A stretch of DNA of 64,000 nt from Gammaproteobacteria bacterium (GCA_016191285.1 JACPPA010000026.1:53596-117595); one strand, 5' to 3'. Positions 16,427 to 26,006 are shown, numbered from the stretch's first letter. The notes: generated by a model not told the origin, from the letters alone. Made by a program: numbers and translations.

Positions 16427-18982
16427 CTACAGCCATACCATTTGGCCCATCTCAAAGCGATGCGCGAGCAGTTCATGTCGCGGATACGCCCGCACCCGCA
16501 GTGCGACGAGCCCGGCGGCGCCTGGCGCTAGCTGCGCGGAAAATAAAGTTTCGCCGTCCTGTCGTTCACGTTCGGCGTGCAGAAAGTGCGTCTCCAACAC
16601 CTCAAACTCGCCGGCGTCCGTCAAACGTCCGAGCTCCGCCTCAACCCCCACGTCGGCGTCGCTGATCTCGTCCAGACGCAAGGCAACCGCGAGTCGAATT
16701 TGCGTTCCGGCGATTAAATTTGGCGGCGGCCCGTCGCACAGGCGAATCGAGACTCGCGACCAATGTGCCCGCAAGCGTTGCTTCCATGCTGCCAACGTCC
16801 GCGCTGCCTGAAAGCTATCGGCCGCGAGGCGGCGCGCATGCCGGGCGGCAGGGGCATAAAAGCGTTCCGTGTACTCGATTACTTGACGTTCGGCATTGAA
16901 GCGCGGCAAGACCGTGCGTTGCGACGCTTTGGCAAGCTGCAACCAGCCTTCTGAATATCCACGGCCGTTCCGCGCGAAATAGAGCGGCTTGGCTTCCTCG
17001 AACAACACTCGCAAGACCTCGGCGGACTCCAGGCGATCACGCTCGGCGGCGGACACATTTTTGCCATGCGGCACGATGCCAAAACCGTTGTCGCCAGTAA
17101 AACCCTCGGCCCACCAACCATCCAAAATCGATAAATGGACCGCGCCGTTGATCGCCGCCTTCATGCCGGAAGTGCCGCTGGCTTCCAATGGATATTCCGG
17201 GGTGTTGAGCCAGATGTCGACGCCAGTCACGAGCTTTCTCGCCAGCGATATGTCGTAGTTTTCGATCAAGAACAAGCGACCCTGAAATTCGGGCCGCAGC
17301 GAGTATTCGTGCAAGGTGCGGATTAAATCCTGACCGCCACCATCGCGTGCGTGCGCCTTGCCGGCGTAGAGCAGAACCACCGGGTGTACATCATCGGCGA
17401 GCAGGCGCGCGAGGCGCGCCGGATCAGAGAGCAGCAGCGTCGCCCGTTTATAAGTCGCGAAGCGGCGCGCGAAACCGACCAATAGCACATCGTGTTCGGG
17501 CGCGAGACCACGCACTAAAATTTGGATCTGCGCTTCGGATAGACCATTGCGCCGATACTGTCGGGTCAAACGCTCACGTAAATAACTTAATAAGTCGAGC
17601 TTCAGTAACTGGCGGATGCTCCAAAACGTGTGGTCGGGCAATTCGTCGATCTGCCGCCAAAATTCGGCGTTGCATAATTGATTACGCCACTGCCGCCCTA
17701 GGCGCAAATCAAACAAGTTGGCCCACGACGGCGCCAGATAGGTCGGAATGTGTACGCCGTTCGTCACGTGATCGATCGGATTTTCATGCGGGGCAATTTC
17801 CGGCCACACAAAGCGTTCGTTGCTCGCGGCCACGGTTTCGTGGACCGCGCTTACGCCGTTCTGAAAGCGTGAGCCGCGAATCGCGAGTGCGGTTTGATTG
17901 AAGCCCAAGGCATTCAACGGGCTTTCACCGAGCGCGAATAAACCGTGATCGCCACCGCCTAAGTCATGGATTAATTTCGGAAAGTACCGCCGCATCAAAT
18001 CATGCGGAAATACGTCGTGGCCGGCCGCCACTGGCGTATGCGTGGTGAATACGGTGGCGGCGGCGACGACTTCGAGCGCACTGTGGAAATCGACGCCATC
18101 ACGCATGGTTTCGCGCATGCGTTCGAGGACCATGAACGCCGCATGGCCTTCGTTGATATGCCATACGGTCGGCGCCAGTTCGAGCGCCCGCAAGGCCCGT
18201 ACGCCGCCGATCCCGAGCACAATCTCTTGCGCAATTCGAGTTTCAAGGTCGCCGCCATAAAGTTCGTGCGTGATCCGGCGATCTTCGGCCGTGTTACTGT
18301 CGAGATCGGTGTCCAGCAGAATAATCTGCAGCTCGCCCAAGCGTCCCAGCCAGGCCCGAATGGCGACATCGCGTCCGAGTAGGTCCACGTGCAGGCGTAG
18401 CGATTGGCCGTTCCTGTCGAGCGCTTCGACAAAGGCGAGATCGGCGCCCTTGATCGGCGTGTAGCGCAAGTGCTGACGCCCATCGCCATCGATTTCCTGG
18501 CGCAAATACCCTGCACGGTAAAACAACCCCATGGCCACAAACGGCAGCCGTAAGTCACTTGCCGCCTTGCAATGATCGCCAGCCAACACGCCGAGGCCGC
18601 CGGCGTAAAACGGCAAGCTCTCATGCAGGCCGTACTCAGCGCAGAAGTAGGCGACGAGATCGCGTTCGCCATCCAACGCCGCGCGGACCCGCGCGGCGCG
18701 CGGCTGTTGCAGATAGGAGTTGTAAGAGGACAGCGCGGCTTCGTAGTCTTGCAAGAAGGTCGGGGAACTGGCCGCGGCATCAATTCGCGCTTGCGACACC
18801 CGACGCAGAAACATCTTGGGATTGTGCCCGCACGCCGTCCACAATTCGCCATCGATATGGGCGAATAGATCCTGGATTCGCCGATCCCAGGTATAGGACA
18901 GATTGTTGGATAACTCTTGCAGGCGCGTTAGCGTGGCCGGGAGTCGGGGACTAATTTCAAATTCAATGCGGGTTTCGGTCAT
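16427..18982 (-). CDS. glgP: Alpha-glucan (glycogen) phosphorylase
   Basis: An 851-residue enzyme that releases glucose 1-phosphate from glycogen. The N-terminal region (ELSNNLSYTWDRRIQDLFAH) is the DUF3417-type domain seen in the alpha-glucan phosphorylase subfamily, not the classical MalP/GlgP N-terminus. The PLP-binding segment EASGTSGMKAAINGAVH carries the Schiff-base lysine, followed by DGWWAEGFTGDNGF. The ATG at 18982 was chosen because GAGG precedes it by 7 bases; a TTG four codons upstream is the alternative. It is divergent from glgA, with a 190-base gap in which both promoters must lie. Together with glgC and glgA it supplies both directions of glycogen turnover. Confidence 0.94.
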   Translation of the reverse strand: MTETRIEFEISPRLPATLTRLQELSNNLSYTWDRRIQDLFAHIDGELWTACGHNPKMFLRRVSQARIDAAASSPTFLQDYEAALSSYNSYLQQPRAARVRAALDGERDLVAYFCAEYGLHESLPFYAGGLGVLAGDHCKAASDLRLPFVAMGLFYRAGYLRQEIDGDGRQHLRYTPIKGADLAFVEALDRNGQSLRLHVDLLGRDVAIRAWLGRLGELQIILLDTDLDSNTAEDRRITHELYGGDLETRIAQEIVLGIGGVRALRALELAPTVWHINEGHAAFMVLERMRETMRDGVDFHSALEVVAAATVFTTHTPVAAGHDVFPHDLMRRYFPKLIHDLGGGDHGLFALGESPLNALGFNQTALAIRGSRFQNGVSAVHETVAASNERFVWPEIAPHENPIDHVTNGVHIPTYLAPSWANLFDLRLGRQWRNQLCNAEFWRQIDELPDHTFWSIRQLLKLDLLSYLRERLTRQYRRNGLSEAQIQILVRGLAPEHDVLLVGFARRFATYKRATLLLSDPARLARLLADDVHPVVLLYAGKAHARDGGGQDLIRTLHEYSLRPEFQGRLFLIENYDISLARKLVTGVDIWLNTPEYPLEASGTSGMKAAINGAVHLSILDGWWAEGFTGDNGFGIVPHGKNVSAAERDRLESAEVLRVLFEEAKPLYFARNGRGYSEGWLQLAKASQRTVLPRFNAERQVIEYTERFYAPAARHARRLAADSFQAARTLAAWKQRLRAHWSRVSIRLCDGPPPNLIAGTQIRLAVALRLDEISDADVGVEAELGRLTDAGEFEVLETHFLHAERERQDGETLFSAQLAPGAAGLVALRVRAYPRHELLAHRFEMGQMVWL

Positions 18983-19172
18983 CGGTGGCCTCAAGAATCG
19001 ACTGGCTTAACTAAGTTGTTTCAACTCGCGCAAACGGCGCATAGTGCGCGGCGAATAATCGTCGGCGATCGGTACGTGATATTTAGCCCCAGCTTAATAA
19101 CGGACTGGTCGTAAGTATTTCTGAACCGTGCGCGTACCGCACGAGGCTAACATTTTACGACGCTGCTAAAGA

Positions 19173-20615
19173 ATGGCGCTGAAAATACTTTTTGCCGCGA
19201 GCGAAGCCGCGCCTTTTGCACAGACAGGCGGTTTGGGCGAGGTGGTCGGTAGCTTGCCTCGGGCACTAGCTGCCGCGGGGTGCGAGGTTCGGGTGGTGCT
19301 ACCCGGCTATCGCACCATTAAGACGCAGCATGCAACCACGACCGTTGGCGCTGTGCTCAACGTTATTGGTTATCCCGAAGGCATTCGTGTGCTGTCCATC
19401 GTGGGCACTGCCGACCCGGCGGTGTGGTTGGTGGACGCGCCCAGGTTTTTCGATCGCGACGGCGACTTGTACAGCGCGGCCAACGGCCGGGACTGGCCCG
19501 ATAATACCGAACGGTTTGCGTGTTTTAGTCATGCGGTTACCGCGTTGGCCGTGCACGGCATGTCTGACGGCTGGCGGCCTGACGTCGTCCATGTGCACGA
19601 TTGGCAAACCGGACTGGTGCCATTGTTACTCGCGTCTCACACCCCGCGACCGCGCACGGTGTTCACGATTCACAACCTCGCGTATCGCGGCCTATGCGAT
19701 TTTGCCACCTTCACGCGGTTGCATTTGCCGCCCGCGACGTGGCATTTCGAGGCGCTAGAGTTTCACGGGCAAGCGGCCTTGATAAAGGGCGGTCTGGTGT
19801 ATGCGGATCGCCTGACGACGGTGAGCCCGAGCTATGCGCGCGAGATTCAAACCCTGGCGTTCGGCTGCGGTCTCGACGGTCTCCTGCGCGGTCGCGCGAA
19901 CGTGCTCGCGGGCATCATGAACGGGATCGACCTGCAGGTGTGGGACCCGGCACACGACCCTGCTTTGGTCGCGACCTATGACATTAGCCGCGTTGGCGCC
20001 AAGGCGGCGAACAAGCGGTATCTGCAGCAGCGCTTTAAATTGCCGTTGGATCCGACACAATTTCTGCTCGGGATTGTCACGCGCCTAGCCGAACAGAAAG
20101 GCGTGGACTTAATCTTGGAGGCGCTCCCGGCGCTGACCCACCTGCCCCTCCAGTTCCTGTTTTTAGGTAACGGTGACCCGGCGCTTGAGCGGCGGATCAT
20201 CGATATCGCGGCGGTGTATCCCCAGCGAGTGCAGTACCACATTGGGTTCGACGTGGTGCTGTCGCATCAGATGTTCGCTGGACTGGATGCGTATATGATG
20301 CCGTCGCGTTTCGAACCCTGTGGTCTCGCCCAGCTCTATAGCCTGCGCTACGGTACGGTGCCCATCGTGCACCGTACGGGCGGTCTCGCCGATAGCGTGA
20401 TCGACCCAGCGATCGATGCGGCGCGCGCCACGGGCTTTGTCTTTGACAGCGCGACATCGTCGGCGCTGATCGTGGCCGCCCACCGCGCACTTGAGGTGTT
20501 TCATAATCCGGCGCTATGGCAGCGTCTACAGCGCAATGGCATGACCGAAGACAATTCGTGGCGCCGCAGCGCTGCGGCGTATCGTCAAATTTATCAATCG
20601 CTGGTCACGACATAA
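19173..20615 (+). CDS. glgA: Glycogen synthase (ADP-glucose, GT5)
   Basis: A 480-residue GT-B glycosyltransferase adding glucose from ADP-glucose to glycogen. The N-terminus KILFAASEAAPFAQTGGLGE has the ADP-glucose loop, but Gln replaces the usual Lys of KTGGL/KVGGL (Lys15 in E. coli), a residue known to help bind ADP-glucose. The C-terminal site is intact: ITRLAEQKGVDLI, then PSRFEPCGLAQLYSLRYGT and VHRTGGLADSV. The ATG is at 19173. One base separates its stop from the next gene, so the two are surely cotranscribed. It is divergent from glgP. No branching enzyme (glgB) is in the window. Confidence 0.95.
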   Translation: MALKILFAASEAAPFAQTGGLGEVVGSLPRALAAAGCEVRVVLPGYRTIKTQHATTTVGAVLNVIGYPEGIRVLSIVGTADPAVWLVDAPRFFDRDGDLYSAANGRDWPDNTERFACFSHAVTALAVHGMSDGWRPDVVHVHDWQTGLVPLLLASHTPRPRTVFTIHNLAYRGLCDFATFTRLHLPPATWHFEALEFHGQAALIKGGLVYADRLTTVSPSYAREIQTLAFGCGLDGLLRGRANVLAGIMNGIDLQVWDPAHDPALVATYDISRVGAKAANKRYLQQRFKLPLDPTQFLLGIVTRLAEQKGVDLILEALPALTHLPLQFLFLGNGDPALERRIIDIAAVYPQRVQYHIGFDVVLSHQMFAGLDAYMMPSRFEPCGLAQLYSLRYGTVPIVHRTGGLADSVIDPAIDAARATGFVFDSATSSALIVAAHRALEVFHNPALWQRLQRNGMTEDNSWRRSAAAYRQIYQSLVTT

Positions 20616-20616
20616 C

Positions 20617-21576
20617 ATGATCCTACCCGCCCTGGTCGAAATCGAAGCCGCCACCGCGGTGATCCGTGCGATGGTGCCGCCGACACCGCAATATGCCTGG
20701 CCGTTACTGGCGGCGCGCACCGGTTGCGAGGTCTGGGTCAAGCATGAAAACCACACGCCAATCGGTGCGTTCAAGATCCGTGGCGGAGTTTACTTCGCGC
20801 ACCGGCGCCGCTCCGCGGGCCACGTGGTCGGGGGCTTAATCAGCGCGACGCGCGGCAACCACGGGCAAAGTCTGGCGCTGGCCTGTCGTGCGGCTGGACT
20901 CCCGTTGACCATCGTCGTCCCGCACGGGAATAGCGTTGAAAAGAATGCCGCGATGCGCGCGTTCGGGGCGAACGTTATTGAGCACGGCGAGGATTTCGAA
21001 GCCGCCCGGCAGCATGCAGCGGTTCTCGGCCCCGCGCGCGGCCTTGAAATGGTTCCGCCATTTCAGCGCGATCTTGTGTGCGGCGTTGCGACTTATGCGC
21101 TCGAGTTATTTCGCGCGGTGCCGCAGCTCGCGAGCGTTTACGTGCCGATCGGCATGGGCTCGGGAATATGCGGTCTGATCGCGGTTCGCGATGCGCTGGA
21201 GTTGGACACTGAAATCATTGGCGTGGTCGCGACTGGCGCGCCGGCGTATGCGCTATCGTTCGCGGCGGGGCGCGTGATCGAGACCGCACGCGCGGTGACG
21301 GTGGCTGACGGCGTCGCCTGCCGGGTGCCGTCAGCCGAAGCTTTCGCGATCATTGAACGCGGCGCGGCGCGTATCGTGCAGGTAAATGACGCGGAAATCA
21401 TGGAGGCGATGCGCGCCTATTATGTGGACACCCATAATCTCGCGGAAGGCGCGGGCGCGGCGGCGCTCGCCGGTTTATTGCATGAGCGTGAAGCGCAACG
21501 CGGGAAAAAAGTCGCGGTAATCTTGAGCGGCGGCAATATTGATCGCACGCAGTATTTACCGATCCTGCGTGCTTGA
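20617..21576 (+). CDS. Threonine dehydratase-like PLP enzyme
   Basis: A 319-residue fold-type II PLP enzyme. The Schiff-base lysine lies in PIGAFKIRGG (about residue 53). SATRGNHGQSLALACRAAGL and the glycine-rich phosphate loop PIGMGSGICG follow, and the C-terminus has EGAGAAALAGLL and VILSGGNID. This is the catalytic domain of threonine/serine dehydratases without an ACT regulatory domain, so it should be catabolic and not feedback-inhibited. Related proteins include EutB-type enzymes of hydroxyectoine use; the exact substrate is not certain. It starts one base after glgA and is probably read from the same transcript, although no metabolic link to glycogen is obvious. Confidence 0.82.
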   Translation: MILPALVEIEAATAVIRAMVPPTPQYAWPLLAARTGCEVWVKHENHTPIGAFKIRGGVYFAHRRRSAGHVVGGLISATRGNHGQSLALACRAAGLPLTIVVPHGNSVEKNAAMRAFGANVIEHGEDFEAARQHAAVLGPARGLEMVPPFQRDLVCGVATYALELFRAVPQLASVYVPIGMGSGICGLIAVRDALELDTEIIGVVATGAPAYALSFAAGRVIETARAVTVADGVACRVPSAEAFAIIERGAARIVQVNDAEIMEAMRAYYVDTHNLAEGAGAAALAGLLHEREAQRGKKVAVILSGGNIDRTQYLPILRA

Positions 21577-21711
21577 ACGCCTCGTTTACGAAGCGAGTGC
21601 CGCGCGACGCGTCCAGGAACGACTAGTGCGCGTTCCGATCACGTGCTAAGCGCAAAGAACCTGCTTAATCCGTCGGCCAACGGTTCGATATCGCACACTT
21701 TATGGGAGTCA

Positions 21712-21779
21712 TGTGGGAGCCGCTTTAGCGGCGAATGAAGAATTCCCGGAGGATTCGCGGCTAAAGCCGCTCCCACAAG
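21712..21779. repeat. REP doublet
   Basis: Arms TGTGGGAGCCGCTTTAGCGG (from 21712) and the inverse CGGCTAAAGCCGCTCCCACA (to 21778) flank about 15 bases. Each arm also carries its own small palindrome around CTTTAG. It lies downstream of the dehydratase gene, before two more hairpins. Confidence 0.88.
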
Positions 21780-21805
21780 AGCGCGGCGATAATTGATCGA
21801 AGACT

Positions 21806-21889
21806 AAGGAAGCTCTGCAAAAGGCAGAGCTTCCTTAAGGCACAGGGAGGTGCGTACTCTGAAAAGTCCAGGAGGGACTTATTCAGAGT
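21806..21889. terminator. Two consecutive strong hairpins between convergent genes
   Basis: The first is perfect over 13 bp: AAGGAAGCTCTGC (21806-21818) and GCAGAGCTTCCTT (21824-21836) with a five-base loop. The second pairs ACTCTGAAAAGTCC (21856-21869) with GGACTTATTCAGAGT (21875-21889), with one bulge. Neither is followed by a long T run. They lie between the convergent dehydratase and xoxJ-like genes, so they may end both transcripts or be repeat units. Confidence 0.5.
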
Positions 21890-21910
21890 TTCCCTGAGCG
21901 AAACCGCACG

Positions 21911-22753
21911 CTAATGCAGTTTATTGATCTCAGTCAGACTATAAGTGGTGGTAAACGGCGCATACATTCGAAAGCCCTGCGTTCGCGCCAGCCGCGCGAG
22001 CTGTCCGCTAGTTGCGAGATCGCGCAGGCTCTCGTCAACCTTGGCGCGCAAGTCGCTATCTGCTGCGCGCGTCGCGACGTGCAGGTTCCAACTGAGCGCG
22101 GCGGGTGGAGCATAGCCGTCAGCGATCTGCAATTTCAACTCGGGATGGCGCGCCAGTTGCCACCCTGCCACCGGCCCCCATAACAAACCGGCCACGGCGT
22201 CGCCGTTGGCCACGCCTTCGAGCGCGGGCAACGGCGCGAAATAAGTCTGTTGTCTGGCGTGCAGGATGGCGAGCGCGAAGCTCGCGATGGTTTGCGCTTG
22301 AATCGCCACGGGTCGATCGCGCAGTGCCTGCAGGCGATTCGGCGTTCCCGGCGGGCCGATCAATTCGAAGGCCGCGCCGTAGTAGGGTAGCCCGAGGCTG
22401 AGTTTCGGCGCTTCGCGCAGGCTGTCGCGCGCCGGGCCCGGCACGCTAAAAATCACATCACACTTGCCGTGTGTGAGGCGCTGCAGCGGGAAATTGGACT
22501 CTTCAATCTCTTGCGGATTAGCTTCGTTCTGCACCCACTCGGCGACGAATTCGCGCTTGAGCGCGCGGGCCACGGCGCGCCCGGTCGCGACATCGAACCC
22601 ATCCTGACTAGCTTCGACTGAATACGGCGGATTATTCGCGAGTAAGCACACGCGAAATGTTGCAGCGGCGCTCGGCCGCATCCCCAGCACGCAGCCGCCA
22701 ATCAACACCAGTGTGCATAACGGGGCGCGCGCCGCCAATAAATCAGTGCGCAC
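21911..22753 (-). CDS. Quinoprotein dehydrogenase-associated periplasmic binding protein (XoxJ-like)
   Basis: A 280-residue exported protein of the family-3 solute-binding fold, of the type regularly encoded beside PQQ dehydrogenases (MxaJ/XoxJ group). After a signal peptide (TLVLIGGCVLGMRPSAAA) it reads FRVCLLANNPPYSV and GFDVATGRAVARAL, then GKCDVIFSVPGPARD. The start is the GTG at 22753, whose G is the last base of the dehydrogenase stop codon (TAGTG), so the two are translationally coupled. In XoxF/MxaF systems this partner is thought to help deliver or mature the dehydrogenase rather than transport a solute. No ABC permease is nearby, which agrees with that view. Confidence 0.85.
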   Translation of the reverse strand: MRTDLLAARAPLCTLVLIGGCVLGMRPSAAATFRVCLLANNPPYSVEASQDGFDVATGRAVARALKREFVAEWVQNEANPQEIEESNFPLQRLTHGKCDVIFSVPGPARDSLREAPKLSLGLPYYGAAFELIGPPGTPNRLQALRDRPVAIQAQTIASFALAILHARQQTYFAPLPALEGVANGDAVAGLLWGPVAGWQLARHPELKLQIADGYAPPAALSWNLHVATRAADSDLRAKVDESLRDLATSGQLARLARTQGFRMYAPFTTTYSLTEINKLH

Positions 22754-24435
22754 TATTGCGGCAAGGCGAACACCACGAGCGCGCTGCCTTTGGTGACTTT
22801 CGGATGCTCGCCGATGATAGCGACCGCGATCCCGCCGCCACCGCTCGGCACCGCGACAAATTGCCGGCCTTGCAGTTTGTAGGTGATCGGTTGACCGCGA
22901 ATCATCGAGCCGGTCTGGAATTTCCACAGGGGCTGACCCGTCTTATCGTCAAACGCCAGTGCATAGCCGGCCTGATTGCCAGTGAAAACCACGCCACCGG
23001 CAGTCGCGAGCGTGCCGCCGACCAGCGGATACTCATCCTTGTAGCGCCAGACCGTTCTGCCGGTGGCTGGATCGAGCGCGGATAGATGGCCATACGACGA
23101 TCCATCCTCGCCCTGCATCAGTCCGGGACCGCCGCCCCAGTACGGGGTGCCATTCACAAACACCGCGACTTGCTTTTCCATTTTGCCGCAGCTCTCGATT
23201 ACTGGGACGTAGAGCAATTTGGTCGAGGGGCTATACGCCGCGGTGTAGGAACCATTTTGACCGCCGACATTGCCGGGACAGATAAACGCCGGGTTGCCGC
23301 CGCTCAGGGGTACGAACTTCGGATCAAACAGCGGGCGGCCGTTGGGATCCAGGCCCTTAGCCCAATTCAGCGTGTCAACGTATTGGCTGCCGCTGATAAA
23401 TTTACCCGAAGCGGCATCGAGGACATACAAAAAACCGTTGCGGTTCGGTTGCACCACGGCCTTTACTTTCTTTTCCGCGTGTTCGGTGTCGATGACGAAC
23501 ACACCGGTGTTGCCGTCGTAGTCCCACACATCATGCGGGGTGAATTGGAAATGCCACTTGACCGTACCGTCGTCGGGGTTCAACGCGAGCACGGCATTCG
23601 TGTAGAGATTGTCGCCTTCGCGGGAATCGCCGTTCCAATCCGGCGATGGATTTCCGACCGCCCAATACAACGTGTGCGCGGCGGCGTCATAAGTGCCGGT
23701 GGTCCACGCTGGCCCGCCACCGGTTTTGTAAGAATCACCCGCCCAGGTTTCGACGCCAGGCTCGCCCGTGGTGGGAATGGTGTAACGTCGCCACACGCGT
23801 TTGCCGGTCGCGACGTCGTAAGCATCGATAAAACCACGTGCGCCGTACTCGCCCCCGGCAATACCGATGATGACTTTGTTATCCACCACCAGCGGCGCCG
23901 CGGTCGAGCTATACCCTTTGGCGTAGTCGTCCATCTTGATATTCCACACGACGTCGCCGCTGTGGCGATCCAACGCCACTAGATGCGCATCCAAGGTCCC
24001 CAGATAAACGCGATTACCGGCCAGCGCCACCCCGCGATTGGTCGGTCCACAACAGATTTGAATGTCGCCGGGCATCTGGTGTTCGTAATGCCACAACACG
24101 TCGCCGGTCGCGGCATCGAGCGCAAATACATGATCGTAGCTCGCGGTGACATACATCACGCCATCGGCAACCAGCGGCGAGGCCTCGAATTGTCCGGGCA
24201 CGCCAGTCTGGAAAATCCACGCCGGCGCGAGCTTGGCCACATTGTCATGCGTGATATCGGTCAACGGGCTGTAGCGCCAATTCGCGTAACTGCCGCCATA
24301 CATGAGCCAATCGGAAGTGGCCTCGGTGCCCGCGCGCAAGCGTTCCGCGGTGACCGGTGGCGCTGAGTCCGCGGCGAGCGCGGTCGCGGCGTTGAACAAG
24401 ATCGTGGTCACTAATGCGAAGTTGCGAATGCCCAT
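22753..24435 (-). CDS. PQQ-dependent alcohol dehydrogenase, lanthanide type by motif
   Basis: A 560-residue periplasmic quinoprotein with an eight-bladed propeller. The ATG at 24435 follows GAGGGGAG and opens a signal peptide (MGIRNFALVTTILFNAATAL). The adjacent-cysteine ring sits at about residues 128-129 (DIQICCGPTNRG). Metal ligands are Glu in IAGGEYGARG (about 197), Asn in GNPSPDWNGD (about 262) and the catalytic Asp about 305 in TPHDVWDYDG. The Asp two residues later (about 307) is the extra ligand that marks lanthanide-dependent enzymes (XoxF, PedH/ExaF); calcium enzymes lack it. No haem c domain is present, so an external cytochrome should accept electrons; none is encoded here. The alcohol substrate is not certain. 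Confidence 0.92.
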   Translation of the reverse strand: MGIRNFALVTTILFNAATALAADSAPPVTAERLRAGTEATSDWLMYGGSYANWRYSPLTDITHDNVAKLAPAWIFQTGVPGQFEASPLVADGVMYVTASYDHVFALDAATGDVLWHYEHQMPGDIQICCGPTNRGVALAGNRVYLGTLDAHLVALDRHSGDVVWNIKMDDYAKGYSSTAAPLVVDNKVIIGIAGGEYGARGFIDAYDVATGKRVWRRYTIPTTGEPGVETWAGDSYKTGGGPAWTTGTYDAAAHTLYWAVGNPSPDWNGDSREGDNLYTNAVLALNPDDGTVKWHFQFTPHDVWDYDGNTGVFVIDTEHAEKKVKAVVQPNRNGFLYVLDAASGKFISGSQYVDTLNWAKGLDPNGRPLFDPKFVPLSGGNPAFICPGNVGGQNGSYTAAYSPSTKLLYVPVIESCGKMEKQVAVFVNGTPYWGGGPGLMQGEDGSSYGHLSALDPATGRTVWRYKDEYPLVGGTLATAGGVVFTGNQAGYALAFDDKTGQPLWKFQTGSMIRGQPITYKLQGRQFVAVPSGGGGIAVAIIGEHPKVTKGSALVVFALPQ

Positions 24436-24697
24436 GGACTCCCCTCGAGTTTTGTTTTCTGCGAACCTGGCGTCCAATCGTACTGATCTTCCCGCGCGTC
24501 CGCATTATGTGGTTGTGGCCCGTGGCGCTGCCGCGACTAATGGCGCTGGCCACCACCGTTGGCTGTTTGGTAACCTCTATGCTCGGCGTTCGTGCCGCGT
24601 TGATTCTCAAATGGCATAGGCATTGCCCATGTCCAATGCGTACTAGTGTGCGGTCCCGCGTCGAACCTGCCTGATTCGCGCGCTGCTGGCGACACTT

Positions 24698-24761
24698 TGT
24701 GGGAGCCGCTTTAGCGGCGAATCATTCGGTTCCTAATTCGCGGCTAAAGCCGCTCTCACAA
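24698..24761. repeat. REP doublet in a 490-base gene-free gap
   Basis: Arms TGTGGGAGCCGCTTTAGCGG and CGGCTAAAGCCGCTCTCACA in inverse orientation. The gap 24436-24927 separates the PQQ dehydrogenase (leftward) from msrP (rightward); apart from this doublet nothing recognisable was seen there, though both promoters must be within it. Confidence 0.85.
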
Positions 24762-24927
24762 GCGCAACGCGTCGATAGATGAAGGTTCATCGCCGGCCAG
24801 ACACTAGAAGTTGGATCAAAAATCCTTGTTTGAAATGGTTTTTAAAGTGAACCGGAACCAAGCGCCGTTCGCAGCAGTCTATCGCTGATGGCCTTTAATT
24901 AACCTTGCCCCAGGGGGCTCTATACCG

Positions 24928-25860
24928 ATGCGTATCCGAAATGAACCGCCTTCGTCCGAACTGACGCCGGAGCCGCGGTATCACGACCGTCGGCGTTTTC
25001 TAAATTCACTAGGAGCGGCGGCGCTGACAGCCTTCGCCGCGCCCTGGGTGCGGGCTGACGCCCCGCGCGTGCCGCCCACCGCCAAGGCGTATGGGCTGCA
25101 GAAAGACGATCGCATGACGCCGTGGGAGGACGTGACGACGTATAACAACTTCTACGAATTCGGCACCGAAAAATCAGATCCGGCGGATTACAGCGCGACG
25201 TTGCAGCCGAAGCCGTGGACTGTCCGGGTCGAAGGATTGGTCGAAAAGCCCGCCAATTACCAGCTGGAAGATTTTTTAAAGCCCCACACCCTCGAAGATC
25301 GAATTTATCGTCATCGGTGCGTGGAAGCGTGGTCCATGGTCGTGCCGTGGCGCGGCGTGCCGCTGGCCAGTGTGCTAAAACGCGCGGCGCCCACCGGCGG
25401 CGCGAAATACGTCGAATTCACTACGTTAAATGATCCGAAACAAATGCGTGGCGTGAGTGATCCAGTGCTCGAATGGCCGTACGTCGAAGGGTTGCGTCTC
25501 GATGAGGCCATGCATCCCCTGGCCTTGCTCGTGACTGGCGTCTATGGCCAGGATTTGCCGAACCAGAACGGCGCGCCGCTACGTTTAGTGGTGCCGTGGA
25601 AATATGGCTTCAAAGGCTGCAAATCGATCGTGCGGATCAGACTCACCAACCAGCAACCAAAGACCGCCTGGAATATCGCCGGTCCGACCGAATACGGGTT
25701 TTATGCGAACGTAAATCCGGCGGTTGATCATCCGCGTTGGAGCCAGGCCAAAGAACGTCGCATCGGCGAGTTCCTTAAGCGTCCGACCTTGCCGTTCAAT
25801 GGCTACGCGGATGAAGTAGCGAGTTTGTATGCGGGCTTGGATTTGGCGAAGAACTATTAA
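24928..25860 (+). CDS. msrP: Protein-methionine-sulfoxide reductase, molybdenum catalytic subunit
   Basis: A 310-residue periplasmic molybdopterin enzyme (YedY) that repairs oxidised methionines in exported proteins. The N-terminus has a Tat-type signal, [20 protein letters not shown]. The molybdenum-ligand cysteine is in [20 protein letters not shown]. Further family segments are [38 protein letters not shown] and [17 protein letters not shown]. The length is typical. The membrane subunit msrQ follows after about 145 bases that contain REP arms. Its neighbour on the other side is the divergent PQQ dehydrogenase, another periplasmic redox enzyme. Confidence 0.96.
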   Translation: MRIRNEPPSSELTPEPRYHDRRRFLNSLGAAALTAFAAPWVRADAPRVPPTAKAYGLQKDDRMTPWEDVTTYNNFYEFGTEKSDPADYSATLQPKPWTVRVEGLVEKPANYQLEDFLKPHTLEDRIYRHRCVEAWSMVVPWRGVPLASVLKRAAPTGGAKYVEFTTLNDPKQMRGVSDPVLEWPYVEGLRLDEAMHPLALLVTGVYGQDLPNQNGAPLRLVVPWKYGFKGCKSIVRIRLTNQQPKTAWNIAGPTEYGFYANVNPAVDHPRWSQAKERRIGEFLKRPTLPFNGYADEVASLYAGLDLAKNY

Positions 25861-25865
25861 CTGCC

Positions 25866-25950
25866 GGAAGATTCGACGCTCGAAGCGGCCCTCACAACAG
25901 CGCAGCGCCTGGGACGTTCGATCGTGGGAGCGGATTTATCCGCGAATCTT
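25866..25950. repeat. REP arms in the msrP-msrQ gap
   Basis: A degenerate inverse arm (GAAGCGGCCCTCACAA, ending about 25898) is followed by a forward arm (GTGGGAGCGGATTTATCCGC, from about 25924). The order is opposite to the other doublets, so the two arms face outward. It sits between two genes expected to be cotranscribed. Confidence 0.7.
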
Positions 25951-26006
25951 GCTTGGATGACGGCGAGCCGTGAAATATTCGCCGCAGCTCCGACAACAGG
26001 TGCGAA

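Noticed and set aside
17995..18852. Minus-strand frame of about 285 codons within glgP
   Set aside because: Alternative frame of glgP on the same strand; Ser/Arg/Cys-rich shadow composition.
23086..23982. Long plus-strand open frame (about 298 codons) opposite the PQQ dehydrogenase
   Set aside because: It is antisense to a gene with strong family motifs, has no recognisable domain and no good ribosome site; high GC produces such frames.
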